This document shows positions 51,080 through 60,422 of a DNA stretch of 64,000 nucleotides, one piece after another (position 1 is the first letter of the stretch; the number at the start of each line of letters is the position of its first letter). A model generated the notes under the pieces. That model had not been told where the DNA came from. It searched no databases and saw only the letters and a program-made list of their open reading frames with translations. The position numbers were made by a program, and so were the translations under genes. Origin of the DNA: Lysobacter sp. (GTDB taxonomy: Bacteria > Pseudomonadota > Gammaproteobacteria > Xanthomonadales > Xanthomonadaceae); contig WYBC01000017.1 of assembly GCA_011526085.1 (NCBI GenBank), positions 62,001-126,000 of the forward strand, in the 5' to 3' direction.

Positions 51080-52951
51080 CTATCGCGCTGCGGGCATCGC
51101 CAGATGTTCGGCGCTCAGCGGCTTGCCGGCGCGCGGCACGGTTTGCACGACCGCGTCGACGGGCATGGCGCCCTCGCCTTCGAGCGCGGCCAGGGTGCGA
51201 TCGAGCGCCGCGTAGACGTAGGGCAACATCGGCAGATAGCGCGCGCCGTAGTCCGGCAGCCCGAGGAACGCGTCGAAGTGCTGGGCGTTCCGCACCTGCC
51301 AGAAGCGCACGTCGCGGCCGGCGGCGCGCGCCTTCGCCACGTACGGCGCGCTGGTGAAGGCCATCGGGATCAGACCGTCGTCGACGCCGTGGATCACCGT
51401 CACCGGCAGTCCCGCGCGCGGCAGGCCGGCGCGGGTCTCGGCGACGCCGCGGCGCACCCGTTCGGCATCGGCGGACGCGCCGCGCCACAGATCGCGCAGG
51501 CAGTGCAGGCGGATCGCGGCGGGATCGACCTTCGCGACCTCGTCGACGATGCCCACGCCCGCGCCCGGCGGAATGCCGCTGGCGTCGCTCCACCACGCGG
51601 CACGCTCGGCGGCGGTCGCCGCGCGCGGCGCGCCGTCGGCGGCCAGCATCGACCAGCGATAACCGCAGGGATGCTCGCCCACGCCGTAGCGGCCATACGC
51701 CGAGGCGTAGGTGATCGCGACCGCGCGCCACAGATCGAAGCCCACGCTGAGCGCACCGGCGCGCAGCGCCTCGTCGGTCCAGCCTTCCGCATGCAGTCTT
51801 GCGCGGGCGTCGCGCGCCTGCGCATCGGTGTCGGCGCCTTCGATCACGCCGGCGTCGCGCAGCGAGGCGCAGCGCTGGATCCAGCCGGCCCGCGCCTGCG
51901 CCTGCAGCGGCGGCTGCGGCAGGTTCTCCATCGTCAGCAGCGCGCAGGGCATCAGCAGCGCCGCTTCGGTGGTGTAGTCGTAGAGCGCGCGGCTGCCGGC
52001 GCCGTCCACCAGCACGCTGGGCTCGCCCGCGACCACCGCATCCAGCCAGTCGCCGTCCTGCTCGGCCGCGCGCAGCACCGCGCCGCCGCCGTTGGAGATG
52101 CCGACCGCGATGATCCGGGTGTTGTCGAAGGTGAAGGGCGCCTCGTCGGGGAATGCGCGATCGAGCGCCTGCAGCGCGAATACGGCAGCTTGGCGCACGT
52201 GCGTGCCCCAGTCGGCCTCGGGATTGTCCTGCGAATGCGCGTGCTTGAACGCGACGCCCGGCGCGCCCGCGGGCGCCTCCGGCGCGAACGCGAGGCCGCC
52301 AGCGGCGTCCGCGCCCACGGTGCCATCGGCACGCGCGCCGCTGCGGGTGTCGAGATCGAAATAATCGGTGCCGGTGCCCTTGTCGGTGTAGGCCACGGCG
52401 CAGCCTTTCGGCAGGCCCCAGGCGCCAGCGACGGCGATCGCGCCGTAGACGCCGCGCGAACCGGACGACGGCGCCACCAGCAGACAGCGGCGCTTGCGGT
52501 CGAACGCATCCGGCACCTGCGCCAGCACGCGATGCGGCTGATGCGCACCGGGCACGGTCGCGAACGCGGAGAACTCGCGGCCCGGCACCGTCGCGGTGCT
52601 GCCGTAGAGCTCGCCGTAACCGCCGCCCGGGGCGAGATCGGCGATGCCGCGCCAGTTGCTCCAGATCGCACGGCGACGCAGTTCCGCCGCGGTGGGCGCG
52701 GCCGGGTCGGCGAACGGCGGCGGCGCGAGACCGCGCAGCCCGGCGAGGCCCAGCCCCGCGGTCAACAGATCATCGCCATCGCGATGTGTGGTCGCGCGAT
52801 CGGCGCTGAACATCATGGACTCCCGCACCCGCGTTCCCGTTTTCGCATCCTCCGGAGTACGTGGACCGCTGGCGCAGGCGGCCACGGCGGTGGTCAACGC
52901 GGTCAGGGCGGAGAGGCGCAACGCGGAACGGAAGAAGGTATTCAAAGTCAT
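51080..52951 (-). CDS. 3-hydroxybutyrate oligomer hydrolase
   Basis: A 623-residue predicted lipoprotein (LTALTTAVAAC lipobox), so export is expected. It matches the D-(-)-3-hydroxybutyrate oligomer hydrolase family: GRCLLVAPSSGSRGVYGAI-like segment RRCLLVAPSSGSRGVYGAI, TDKGTGTDYFDLD, the nucleophile elbow VGISNGGG, and VTVIHGVDDGLIP and NAQHFDAF for the Asp and His. The enzyme cuts oligomers released from PHB into monomers. If the lipobox is used it acts on external oligomers in the periplasm. It is near phaCE but separated by pssA. Confidence 0.92.
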   Translation of the reverse strand: MTLNTFFRSALRLSALTALTTAVAACASGPRTPEDAKTGTRVRESMMFSADRATTHRDGDDLLTAGLGLAGLRGLAPPPFADPAAPTAAELRRRAIWSNWRGIADLAPGGGYGELYGSTATVPGREFSAFATVPGAHQPHRVLAQVPDAFDRKRRCLLVAPSSGSRGVYGAIAVAGAWGLPKGCAVAYTDKGTGTDYFDLDTRSGARADGTVGADAAGGLAFAPEAPAGAPGVAFKHAHSQDNPEADWGTHVRQAAVFALQALDRAFPDEAPFTFDNTRIIAVGISNGGGAVLRAAEQDGDWLDAVVAGEPSVLVDGAGSRALYDYTTEAALLMPCALLTMENLPQPPLQAQARAGWIQRCASLRDAGVIEGADTDAQARDARARLHAEGWTDEALRAGALSVGFDLWRAVAITYASAYGRYGVGEHPCGYRWSMLAADGAPRAATAAERAAWWSDASGIPPGAGVGIVDEVAKVDPAAIRLHCLRDLWRGASADAERVRRGVAETRAGLPRAGLPVTVIHGVDDGLIPMAFTSAPYVAKARAAGRDVRFWQVRNAQHFDAFLGLPDYGARYLPMLPYVYAALDRTLAALEGEGAMPVDAVVQTVPRAGKPLSAEHLAMPAAR

Positions 52952-53087
52952 AACGGAGCAACGTAGCAGCCGGAACGGCCGACGGCATCGTACTTTGGTA
53001 CCAGACCGGCGATCCGCGGCCATGGCCGCGCCCTGCTAGGCTTCACCGGATCGCTTCCGCCTTTCGCCGACCCGCACCGACCCGACC

Positions 53088-53753
53088 ATGCCGCAGCTCC
53101 TGATCGCCGACGACCATCCGCTGTTCCGGGCCGCCCTGCGCGGCGCGGCGGCCGAGGCCGCGGACGATGTGCAGACCTGCGAGGCGGCGTCGCTGGACGA
53201 AGTGCTGGCGACGCTGGAAGCGCGACCCGACATCGATCTGGTCCTGCTCGATCTGCACATGCCCGGCAATCACGGCCTCGCCGGGCTGGCGGCGATCCGC
53301 GCGCAATATCCGGCGGTGGCGGTCGCGCTGGTCTCGGCCAACGAGGACCCGCAGATCATCCGCCGCGCGCTGGACCACGGCGCCGCCGGCTACATTCCCA
53401 AGAGCGCCGGCCTGGAAGAACTGCGCGATGCGATCCGCACCGTGCTGGCCTGCGAGGAATGGCTGCCTCCCGCGCTGCGTCCCGCGGTGGCCCGTGCCCG
53501 CTCCGCGCCGGGCGACGCCGACCTCGCCGCGCGCCTCGCCAGCCTCACGCCGCAGCAGTTCCGGGTGCTCGCGCTGGTCGCCGAAGGCCTGCTCAACAAA
53601 CAGATCGCCGATCGCCTCGACGTGCAGGAACGCACGGTGAAGGCGCATCTGAGCGCGATCTTCGAAAAACTCGGTGCGCGCAACCGCACCCAGGCCAGCG
53701 TGATCCTGCGCGAACTCGAGATCAGCGACCCGGCGCGACAGATGGAATCCTGA
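53088..53753 (+). CDS. NarL/FixJ-type response regulator
   Basis: A 221-residue two-component response regulator. The receiver has Asp7/Asp8 acidic pocket (IADDHP), phospho-acceptor Asp55 (VLLDLHMPG) and Lys105 (GYIPKSAG). The LuxR-type HTH at about 150-210 reads LTPQQFRVLALVAEGLLNKQ, then IADRLDVQERTVKAHLSAIF. No histidine kinase lies nearby, so it is an orphan in this window. It starts from ATG 53088 and is followed 3 bases later by the next gene. Confidence 0.94.
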   Translation: MPQLLIADDHPLFRAALRGAAAEAADDVQTCEAASLDEVLATLEARPDIDLVLLDLHMPGNHGLAGLAAIRAQYPAVAVALVSANEDPQIIRRALDHGAAGYIPKSAGLEELRDAIRTVLACEEWLPPALRPAVARARSAPGDADLAARLASLTPQQFRVLALVAEGLLNKQIADRLDVQERTVKAHLSAIFEKLGARNRTQASVILRELEISDPARQMES

Positions 53754-53756
53754 GCG

Positions 53757-54206
53757 ATGCCGCGGCCCGCACGCATCGTCATCGCGACGCTGCCGGCCTT
53801 GGCGCTGGCAATCGCGGCCGGTCCGGCATCCGCGCTCTGCACGGACGGCCGCCATCCATCGCTGCAGGCGGAATTCGCCGACAGCGACATCGTCGCCACG
53901 GGCACGGCCCGTTTCGTACGTCGCGTGGTCGACCCGAAGGACCCCGAGGGCTACGTCGCGACCATTCACGAGATCCAGGTCCGCGAGATCTTCCGGGGCC
54001 GCATTCCGAAGCGGCTGTACGTCGAAAGCCCCAACACCAGTGCACGCTTTCCGATGGAAGCGAGCAGGACCTATCTCCTGTTCCTGCAGCGGGACGCGAA
54101 TGCGCACCATCATTTTGTCGACAACTGCGGCCATTCGGCGCCTCTCGACGCGGCGCGCAGACTGCTGCCGCAGGTCCGCGCGCTGCGGGCAATTGGTTCG
54201 AAATGA
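53757..54206 (+). CDS. Exported protein, possible TIMP/NTR-like fold
   Basis: A 149-residue protein with a signal peptide (TLPALALAIAAGPASA) ending before LCTDGRHPSLQAEFADSD. Two cysteines (LCTDG, DNCGHS) may pair. The pattern of an N-terminal cysteine just after cleavage, FADSDIVATGTARF, and SRTYLLFLQRD recalls NTR/TIMP-like domains, which inhibit metalloproteases or bind surfaces; similarity is weak. It follows the response regulator by three bases and precedes a metallopeptidase gene, so an inhibitor-protease pairing is worth considering. Confidence 0.55.
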   Translation: MPRPARIVIATLPALALAIAAGPASALCTDGRHPSLQAEFADSDIVATGTARFVRRVVDPKDPEGYVATIHEIQVREIFRGRIPKRLYVESPNTSARFPMEASRTYLLFLQRDANAHHHFVDNCGHSAPLDAARRLLPQVRALRAIGSK

Positions 54207-54433
54207 ATGCCCGGCCGCATCGATCGACACGATCGGGACCGGGCCACGGCTTGCGATGCCCGCCTCGCAGGCGATAGGCTCGCTGCGGGGGATTCCGGTG
54301 ACGCGATACCGCGTCAGCGCTGCAACGACGAGGCCGACCGCTGTCGCCTCGGATCATTTCGCCATGCCGTATCTCCTGCTGCGGGCGCGCGCTTGCGACG
54401 CCCGTACCATCGCCATCGTCAGGAGGACATTTC

Positions 54434-55348
54434 ATGGATATCCGCAGGTTCCAACCCGACAATCCGACCATCGCCGCGATCAGGAAGGTCTACGGGCCCG
54501 ACGCGCAGCTGGTCTCGAACGGACCGCATGCCTTCGATTGGAAGATCCGCAAGGGACAACAGCTCGGCAACGTCGACTTCAGCAGCGTGTTCAAGGCGCT
54601 GCACGGCCCACGCTTCGTCGCCGCGACCTTCGGCGCCGCGCGCGAGGACTGGTACGCCATCGATTTCGATTCCGGCCGCAACGAAATCCTGCCGGTGATG
54701 ATCGTCGCCAACGAACTGTTCGGCGACATCGCACGCGTCAGGACGGCCGCCTATCACTTCCGGTCCAACATCCTGCTGGCGCAGGCCTGGTACCAGCGGC
54801 AGATGGGACGCACGTTCAGCGTGATCGGCGAAACGATGACCATCCACAGCCGCTCGACGGGCGATCAGTGGAACGCATGGGCGCACCAGACCTCCCTGCC
54901 CAATCCCGTGCCGCCTCCGCCGATTCCCAACCGCGACGTGCTGTTGCGCGAACAGGAAGGCACGCTGCATCGCGCATTCGGCCGCCGCATCGACACGCCC
55001 GGCACGATCCTCTGCGTGGGCGTCTTCACCGGCAAGGGCCTGTCGGCGTCGGGATTCGGCGCGGCCAACAACGGCATCGGCGGGCATTTCTCGGGGCAGA
55101 CGCCGCTGATCACCGAATTCCGCGCGCAGGACTATCCGGAAACCCACCAGCTCAACATCGCCGCCGCGTACAGCATCGGTCACGAACTGGGGCATGCGTT
55201 CGGCCTGCCGCATCCCGATACCCGACCGGACCCCAAGGATCCGCAGTCCGGCTACTCGATCATGGGCAACCCCACGAATTTCTTCGGCAAGGCCATCCTG
55301 CTGAACGTGGAGAAGAGCGAGCTGATGCGTTCGCCGTTCATCCGCTGA
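54434..55348 (+). CDS. HExxHxxGxxH zinc metallopeptidase (metzincin-like)
   Basis: A 304-residue protein with the extended zinc motif H250-E-L-G-H254-A-F-G-L-P-H260 and a downstream Met-turn-like SIMG (Met277), the metzincin pattern. The N-terminal about 230 residues show no domain I recognise (LVSNGPHAFDWKIRKGQQ), and a proline-rich PNPVPPPPIPNR stretch lies near 157-167. No signal peptide is apparent, so it is either cytosolic or exported by another route. It is preceded by a possible NTR-like protein gene on the same strand, 227 bases away. Confidence 0.72.
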   Translation: MDIRRFQPDNPTIAAIRKVYGPDAQLVSNGPHAFDWKIRKGQQLGNVDFSSVFKALHGPRFVAATFGAAREDWYAIDFDSGRNEILPVMIVANELFGDIARVRTAAYHFRSNILLAQAWYQRQMGRTFSVIGETMTIHSRSTGDQWNAWAHQTSLPNPVPPPPIPNRDVLLREQEGTLHRAFGRRIDTPGTILCVGVFTGKGLSASGFGAANNGIGGHFSGQTPLITEFRAQDYPETHQLNIAAAYSIGHELGHAFGLPHPDTRPDPKDPQSGYSIMGNPTNFFGKAILLNVEKSELMRSPFIR

Positions 55349-55369
55349 ACGGCGGTCGCGCCGCGCGCG

Positions 55370-55401
55370 CCCGTGCCGACGACGCGCGTCGTCGGCACGG
55401 G
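55370..55401. terminator. Hairpin between convergent genes
   Basis: A perfect 14-bp stem (CCCGTGCCGACGAC, loop GCGC, GTCGTCGGCACGGG) between the metallopeptidase gene and osmC. It has no T tract, so termination is plausible but not certain. Confidence 0.6.
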
Positions 55402-55412
55402 GCGTCGGTCGA

Positions 55413-55847
55413 TCAGCCCAGCGTCGCGTCCAGCGTCACCGGCACCGCGAGCGCGCGGGAGATCACGCAGCCGGCCTTCGCGGCGTTCGCGATCTCGGCG
55501 AACTGTTCGGCGGAGATCCCCGGCACCGTGGCGCTGACGATCAGATGCACGCCGGTGACGGTCGGGCCCGGATCCATGCCCGGCTCCATCGTCGCTTCGG
55601 CGCGGGTCTCGATGCGGGTCGGCGTGAAGCCCGCGCGGCCCAGCACCGCGCTCAGCGCCATGCTGAAGCAGCCCGCGTGCGCCGCGGCCAGCAGTTCCTC
55701 GGGGTTGGTGCCCTTCTCGTCGCCGAAGCGGGTCTTGAACGAATAATTCTGGTCTGCGAACAGACCGCTCTGCGGCGTGCTCATCCCGCCCTTGCCGGTC
55801 TGGATGTCGCCTTCCCAATGTGCGGTCGCGATGCGTTTCAGGGCCAT
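55413..55847 (-). CDS. osmC: OsmC family peroxiredoxin
   Basis: A 144-residue thiol peroxidase that reduces organic hydroperoxides in the cytosol. Both catalytic cysteines are present: Cys60 in AAHAGCFSMAL and Cys127 in AAKAGCVISRAL; the start MALKRIATAHWEGD and GTNPEELLAAAH are typical for OsmC. It stands alone, convergent with the metallopeptidase and divergent from the EF-G-like gene. OsmC often responds to osmotic or oxidative stress. Confidence 0.95.
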   Translation of the reverse strand: MALKRIATAHWEGDIQTGKGGMSTPQSGLFADQNYSFKTRFGDEKGTNPEELLAAAHAGCFSMALSAVLGRAGFTPTRIETRAEATMEPGMDPGPTVTGVHLIVSATVPGISAEQFAEIANAAKAGCVISRALAVPVTLDATLG

Positions 55848-56115
55848 GTTCGAATTCCTGTCGGAAGCGGACTCCGGAGTCTACGCCCGACGCTCCGTGT
55901 CGTCTCCCCGCCCCGGCGGCTCCCGCGGTTGACCGCGATCAAATCCGCGCGACGTCGTGTCGCGCTGCCGCTTGACCGCCGCGGTCGAAGTTCCGATGCT
56001 TGTCGGGCGTCCTTCCGGACGCCCCGCCATGACCGCCCGCCGAGCGCTGCTCGGACGGCAGGCGCCCGCAGCGGACAGCCATGACGGCTCTGACCTTTCA
56101 CAAGGAGAGTCGCTC

Positions 56116-58179
56116 ATGTCCTACAGCACACAACAGATCCGCAACGTGGCCCTCGCAGGCCACCCCGGCGCCGGCAAAACAACCTTGTTCGAAGCCCTGC
56201 TGCATGCCGGCGGCGCGATCCAGACGGCAGGCACCATCGAACGCGGCAGCACGGTCTCGGATCACGACGGCATCGAGAAGGAACGCGGGCACTCCGTCGA
56301 CGCCGCCATCGCCAGCACCGATCACGCACCGGCGGGCCAGCCGCCCGTTCACGTCAATCTGATCGACACTCCCGGTTACCCCGATTTCCGCGGACCGACC
56401 CTGTCGGCCTTGGCCGCGGTCGAAACCGTCGCGGTCGTCGTCGATGCCGACACCGGCATCGGCTACGGCACCCGCCGGATGATGGAATACGCGCAGGCGC
56501 GCAGACTGTGCCGCGTCCTCGTCGTCAACAAGATCGACCACGACGGCGCCAGCCTCGGCGCGCTGCTCGACGAACTGCGCGAGACCTTCGGCAACGAAGT
56601 GCTGCCGCTGAACCTGCCCGCGAACGGCGGCAAGTCCGTGATCGATTGTTTCGGCAACACGGCGGGCGACAGCGATCTCGGCCCGGTCGCCGACTGGCAC
56701 CAGAAGATCATCGACCAGGTGGTCGAGATCAACGAACAGGTCATGGACCATTTCCTCGAAGTCGGCGAGGAAGGCCTCGGCGGCCAGGAACTGCACGACG
56801 CCTTCGAACAGTGCCTGCGCGAAGGCCATCTCGTGCCCGTGTGCTTCGTGTCCGCGCGCAGCGGCGCCGGCGTGAAGGAACTGCTCGACATCGCCGAGAA
56901 ACTCTTCCCGCATCCGGGCGAAGCCAACCCGCCGCCGTTCGTGAAGGGCACCGGCGACGACGCCGCGCCGATCGTCTCCACCCCGGACCCGAACGCGCAC
57001 GTCATCGCCGACGTGTTCAAGATCGTCAACGATCCCTTCGTCGGCAAGCTCGGCATCTTCCGCGTCTACCAGGGCACGGTGAAGAAGGACACCCAGCTGT
57101 TCGTCGACGACGGCAAGAAACCGTTCAAGGTCGCGCACCTGTTCAAGCTCAAGGGCAAGGACCACGTCGAGATCGAACGCGCGGTGCCCGGCGACATCGC
57201 CGCGGTCGCGAAGATCGACGAACTGCATTTCGACGCCGTGCTTCACGACAGCCACGACGAAGACCAGATCCACCTCGCGCCGCTGGATTTCCCGAAGCCG
57301 ATGTTCGGCCTCGCGGTGGAGGCCGCGAGCAAGGGCCAGGAACAGAAACTCGCGATCGCGCTGCACAAGCTGGCCGAGGAAGATCCCTGCTTCCACGTCG
57401 AACACGAGGTCGAGACCAACGAAACCGTGGTCCGCGGCCTGTCCGACCTGCACCTGCGCATCAACCTGCAGCGGCTGAAGGACCGCTACGGCGTCGACGT
57501 GAAGACCCGCCCGCCGCGCATCGCCTACCGCGAAACCGTGGCCGCGAACGCCGAAGGCCATCACCGCCACAAGAAACAGACCGGCGGCGCCGGCCAGTTC
57601 GGCGAAGTCTTCCTGCGCATCGAACCCCTGCCCCGCGGCGGCGGCTTCGAATTCCTCGACGAGGTGAAGGGCGGCACGATTCCCGGACAGTTCATGCCTG
57701 CGGTCGAGAAAGGCGTGCGCCAGGTCCTCGCCAGCGGCGCCATCGCCGGCTATCCGATGCAGGACGTCCGCGTGATCGTTTACGACGGCAAGCACCACCC
57801 CGTCGACAGCAAGGAAGTCGCCTTCGTCGCCGCCGGCAAGAAGGCCTTCCTTGACGCGATCGCGAAAGCGCGCCCGCAGGTCCTCGAACCCATCGTCGAC
57901 CTCGAAGTCGCCGCGCCCGAAGCGCACATGGGCGACATCAGCGGCGGACTCTCCTCGAAACGCGCCCGCATCAGCGGCACCGATTCACTGCGCGGCGGCG
58001 AGATCGTCGTGAAGGCGCAGGTGCCGCTGTCGGAACTCGAAGGGTATGCGGCGGAGTTGAAATCCGTCACTGCCGGCAGAGGACGGTATTCGCTGGATTT
58101 CAGTCATTACGAGCCGGTGCCGGGGCAGGTGCAGTCGAGGCTTGTGGAGGGTTATAAGCCTAGGCATGAGGAGGATTGA
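56116..58179 (+). CDS. Elongation factor G paralogue (FusA2-like)
   Basis: A 687-residue translational GTPase. G-domain motifs are G1 GHPGAGKTT, G3 DTPGYPDF and G4 NKID; domains II-V follow (VFRVYQGTV-like IFRVYQGTVKKDTQLF, GLSDLHLRI, GGAGQFGEVFLRI, and DISGGLSSKRARI). The sequence differs from housekeeping EF-G, and its G2 region and the KKQTGGAGQ motif are those of the EF-G2-like group. No str operon genes are near. It may act in stress or recycling. ATG 56116 has an AAGGAG site; the longer frame upstream has no homology. Confidence 0.85.
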   Translation: MSYSTQQIRNVALAGHPGAGKTTLFEALLHAGGAIQTAGTIERGSTVSDHDGIEKERGHSVDAAIASTDHAPAGQPPVHVNLIDTPGYPDFRGPTLSALAAVETVAVVVDADTGIGYGTRRMMEYAQARRLCRVLVVNKIDHDGASLGALLDELRETFGNEVLPLNLPANGGKSVIDCFGNTAGDSDLGPVADWHQKIIDQVVEINEQVMDHFLEVGEEGLGGQELHDAFEQCLREGHLVPVCFVSARSGAGVKELLDIAEKLFPHPGEANPPPFVKGTGDDAAPIVSTPDPNAHVIADVFKIVNDPFVGKLGIFRVYQGTVKKDTQLFVDDGKKPFKVAHLFKLKGKDHVEIERAVPGDIAAVAKIDELHFDAVLHDSHDEDQIHLAPLDFPKPMFGLAVEAASKGQEQKLAIALHKLAEEDPCFHVEHEVETNETVVRGLSDLHLRINLQRLKDRYGVDVKTRPPRIAYRETVAANAEGHHRHKKQTGGAGQFGEVFLRIEPLPRGGGFEFLDEVKGGTIPGQFMPAVEKGVRQVLASGAIAGYPMQDVRVIVYDGKHHPVDSKEVAFVAAGKKAFLDAIAKARPQVLEPIVDLEVAAPEAHMGDISGGLSSKRARISGTDSLRGGEIVVKAQVPLSELEGYAAELKSVTAGRGRYSLDFSHYEPVPGQVQSRLVEGYKPRHEED

Positions 58180-58210
58180 TTAAGTACCGGAAGAAAGTCA
58201 GGATCATATT

Positions 58211-58231
58211 GGCTTGGCTATTGACCCAGCC
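58211..58231. repeat. Degenerate REP palindrome at the left edge of the AT-rich island
   Basis: GGCTTGGCTATTGACCCAGCC differs at three positions from the perfect palindrome GGCTGGGTCATTGACCCAGC(C) at 60426-60446. The two related copies lie either side of the KAP gene. Confidence 0.7.
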
Positions 58232-58249
58232 AAATTTTCTGAATAACAC
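58221..58249 (+). promoter_or_regulatory. Sigma-70-like promoter of the KAP NTPase gene
   Basis: TTGACC at 58221-58226 and TAACAC at 58244-58249 with a 17-base spacer. The -35 hexamer lies inside the REP palindrome, and an AAAAGGAG ribosome-binding site follows about seven bases before the ATG at 58269. Confidence 0.55.
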
Positions 58250-58268
58250 GCGAACAAAAGGAGTTTGA

Positions 58269-60020
58269 ATGTCACTCGAAGCGACAAAGAACCAGCTGAT
58301 TCAACTTCTACAAGACTCGGACTACAAAGTAATCGCACTTTCTGGCAAGTGGGGCACCGGAAAGAGCTATATGTGGCGAGATATAAAGAAGAATTCGAGT
58401 GACGAGGGCATAAAGAACGCGCTATACGTTTCATTGTTTGGCCTGAACAGCATGGATAGCGTCAAGCTGAGAATTATCCAAAGCTCTATTCCGGGTACCG
58501 AAAAAAACCCTGCGCTTAGGGAGCGTGTTCGTGCAAGCTTAGAGCCAGCAAAAAAAATTCTTGAGTCATTTGATAAGAGATTTTCTGCAATTGGCGATCT
58601 TGCTCTTTTAGCCGTTCCGGCCATCTTGAAGGGTAGGCTTATTGTGCTTGATGACCTGGAGCGCAAGCATGACAAACTTGATATTGACCAGGTACTTGGG
58701 TTTATTGACGAGTTTACCCAGCAGCATGAATCTCGCTTTATCATAATTCTGAATAGCGATCAATTAAAGCAAAAAGAAATATGGAGCATGCTACATGAGA
58801 AAGTTATTGATCAAGAAATAAGATTGAATACTTCATGCAAAGAATCGCTTCAAATCGCAAGCGATCTCAGTCCGTCTTTTTATTCAAAATATATTCTTCA
58901 TCCTGTTGAAATCTGCGGAATTACGAATATACGCATCATTCGAAAAATAATTAAAACGGTTAATCGCATTCTTGGCGGTCACGACAATCTAACAGATGCG
59001 GTAATGAGCCGAGTTATTCCATCCATCGTTTTATTTTCGGCCATTCACTACAAAGGTATTGATGACGGACCACCTATTGATTTTGCTCTTGAGCATGGCA
59101 GCATAGGCGGATGGATTTTCAAAGCTAAAAAGGAAGATCTTGAAACGGATGATGGCAAGCGAAAATTGCGATGGCAAACGATGATAACGGATCTCGGAAT
59201 TCACTCGTGTGATGAGTTCGAACTTATCCTTGTCGAATTCTTGCAGTCTGGAATGTTTGACCCATCAGCGGTTTCAGCCATCATTGAGAGGTACGCTCGT
59301 GAGCAAGATGTTATGACGACCAGACAGGACTGTGGAAATTTTTTTGAAAGCCGCTACTGGGACTATCGAAAGAGTGAAGAAGAGTTTGAGGCGGAGGCAA
59401 AAAGCATATCCGAAAGAGCCCATTTACTTGATGCGTATTGGATTACGTCGTTTTGCAACGAAGCCTCGAAACTGCAAGGCGGGAAGAAAATATCTGATGA
59501 AGCCTTAGAAAATTGGCTGATGAATTTTCGAAATAAAAATCATGATGAAGTAAACGACGAAAATCCGTTTCATAGAGAGATTCACCCACGAATTGTAGCT
59601 GAGTTCGACGCCATTAACGAGAAAGCGCAGTCCAGAACTACTGCGTATGATGCGTGCATATATGCAAAGAAGAACAGTAGCTGGGGGCCACGCCAGGAAT
59701 TGGCCATGAAGGCTGCCTCGCCTCAAGATTTTGAAGAAATCATCAGGACTCGATCACCCATTGAACTCAAACCATTCATTAGGGGGATGCTGGATTTTTG
59801 CCTGCATAAAGAGACGTATGAGCGTCATTTCGGGTTTGCCATGGACAACTTTATCGAAGCATGCGGCGCAATCGTCGAGAGTGATAATCCGCCAAGACTA
59901 GCGGCACTTGTGCAGGATGTGTTTGCGACTGCCGGCCTTGGTCATACGCTCGAAAGGCATCCGAAGACTGGGACATCCACAACCAAGACTTCCCCGACAG
60001 CCGACCGAGCGGTTCCCTGA
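58269..60020 (+). CDS. KAP-like P-loop NTPase in an AT-rich island
   Basis: A 583-residue NTPase. Walker A is GKWGTGKS (26-33), Walker B RLIVLDDLERK (123-132) and a sensor-like FIIILNSD follows (157-163), the pattern of KAP family P-loop proteins. The C-terminal 400 residues are helical with no recognised domain; no clear membrane helix. Base composition and codon use (many AAA, AAT, ATA) contrast sharply with the GC-rich neighbours, so the gene was acquired. The last about 25 residues (HPKTGTSTTKTSPTADRAVP) are encoded by GC-rich flanking DNA and look like read-through, so the native end may be lost. KAP-like NTPases often occur in phage-defence loci; that role is inferred. Confidence 0.82.
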   Translation: MSLEATKNQLIQLLQDSDYKVIALSGKWGTGKSYMWRDIKKNSSDEGIKNALYVSLFGLNSMDSVKLRIIQSSIPGTEKNPALRERVRASLEPAKKILESFDKRFSAIGDLALLAVPAILKGRLIVLDDLERKHDKLDIDQVLGFIDEFTQQHESRFIIILNSDQLKQKEIWSMLHEKVIDQEIRLNTSCKESLQIASDLSPSFYSKYILHPVEICGITNIRIIRKIIKTVNRILGGHDNLTDAVMSRVIPSIVLFSAIHYKGIDDGPPIDFALEHGSIGGWIFKAKKEDLETDDGKRKLRWQTMITDLGIHSCDEFELILVEFLQSGMFDPSAVSAIIERYAREQDVMTTRQDCGNFFESRYWDYRKSEEEFEAEAKSISERAHLLDAYWITSFCNEASKLQGGKKISDEALENWLMNFRNKNHDEVNDENPFHREIHPRIVAEFDAINEKAQSRTTAYDACIYAKKNSSWGPRQELAMKAASPQDFEEIIRTRSPIELKPFIRGMLDFCLHKETYERHFGFAMDNFIEACGAIVESDNPPRLAALVQDVFATAGLGHTLERHPKTGTSTTKTSPTADRAVP

Positions 60021-60072
60021 CGCCGGCCACGAACACGCCAAGCCTCATCTAAAACCGGGACACCCACTTTCC
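59966..60072. repeat. Degenerate direct repeat around the 3' end of the KAP gene
   Basis: GACTGGGACATCCAC at about 59966-59980 and AACCGGGACACCCAC at about 60053-60067 share the core GGGACAyCCAC, with similar C-rich sequence (TTCCCC, TTTCCC) after each. They straddle the KAP stop codon and may be remnants of a mobile or repeat element. Confidence 0.5.
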
Positions 60073-60224
60073 CTGCCCCACCCAACCGCAAGCCGACCAC
60101 ACGAATCGAGCTTCTCCACTGAAGCGCATCCCTGGCGCCGAAACACCCGCCCACGATCAATCCTCCCTGATGGGCCATCTCTTCACCACCGATGACTCAA
60201 CCCAGCCGCAACGCCAACTCGTAA

Positions 60225-60300
60225 GGCGGGCTTGAGCCCGCCCTATGACATCGAGGAAAGTCTTTCTCGTAGGGCGGGCCCTGGGCCCGCCGATAACGAG
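60225..60300. repeat. Two REP palindromes of the GGCGGG type
   Basis: First, GGCGGGCT-TG-AGCCCGCC (60225-60242). Second, GGCGGGCCC-T-GGGCCCGCC (60273-60291), preceded by CTCGTAG and closed by an ACGAG outer arm. Both follow a GTAA or GTAG head, as in RAYT-mobilised REPs. Confidence 0.8.
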
Positions 60301-60422
60301 GCGGATGACACGCCACATGCGGCGATGTTTAAGGATTTTCTGACATCCATATGCGGGTTATGCCGATGTGAAAAAAGCAGGGGTCAAAGTGGAATTTCCC
60401 CAGAAACACACGGGGCACGGCC

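Noticed and set aside
50391-51731. A 446-codon frame for the pssA gene
   Set aside because: Only the C-terminal 206 residues match the family; the N-terminal part is antisense-type Arg-rich sequence over the neighbouring hydrolase gene.
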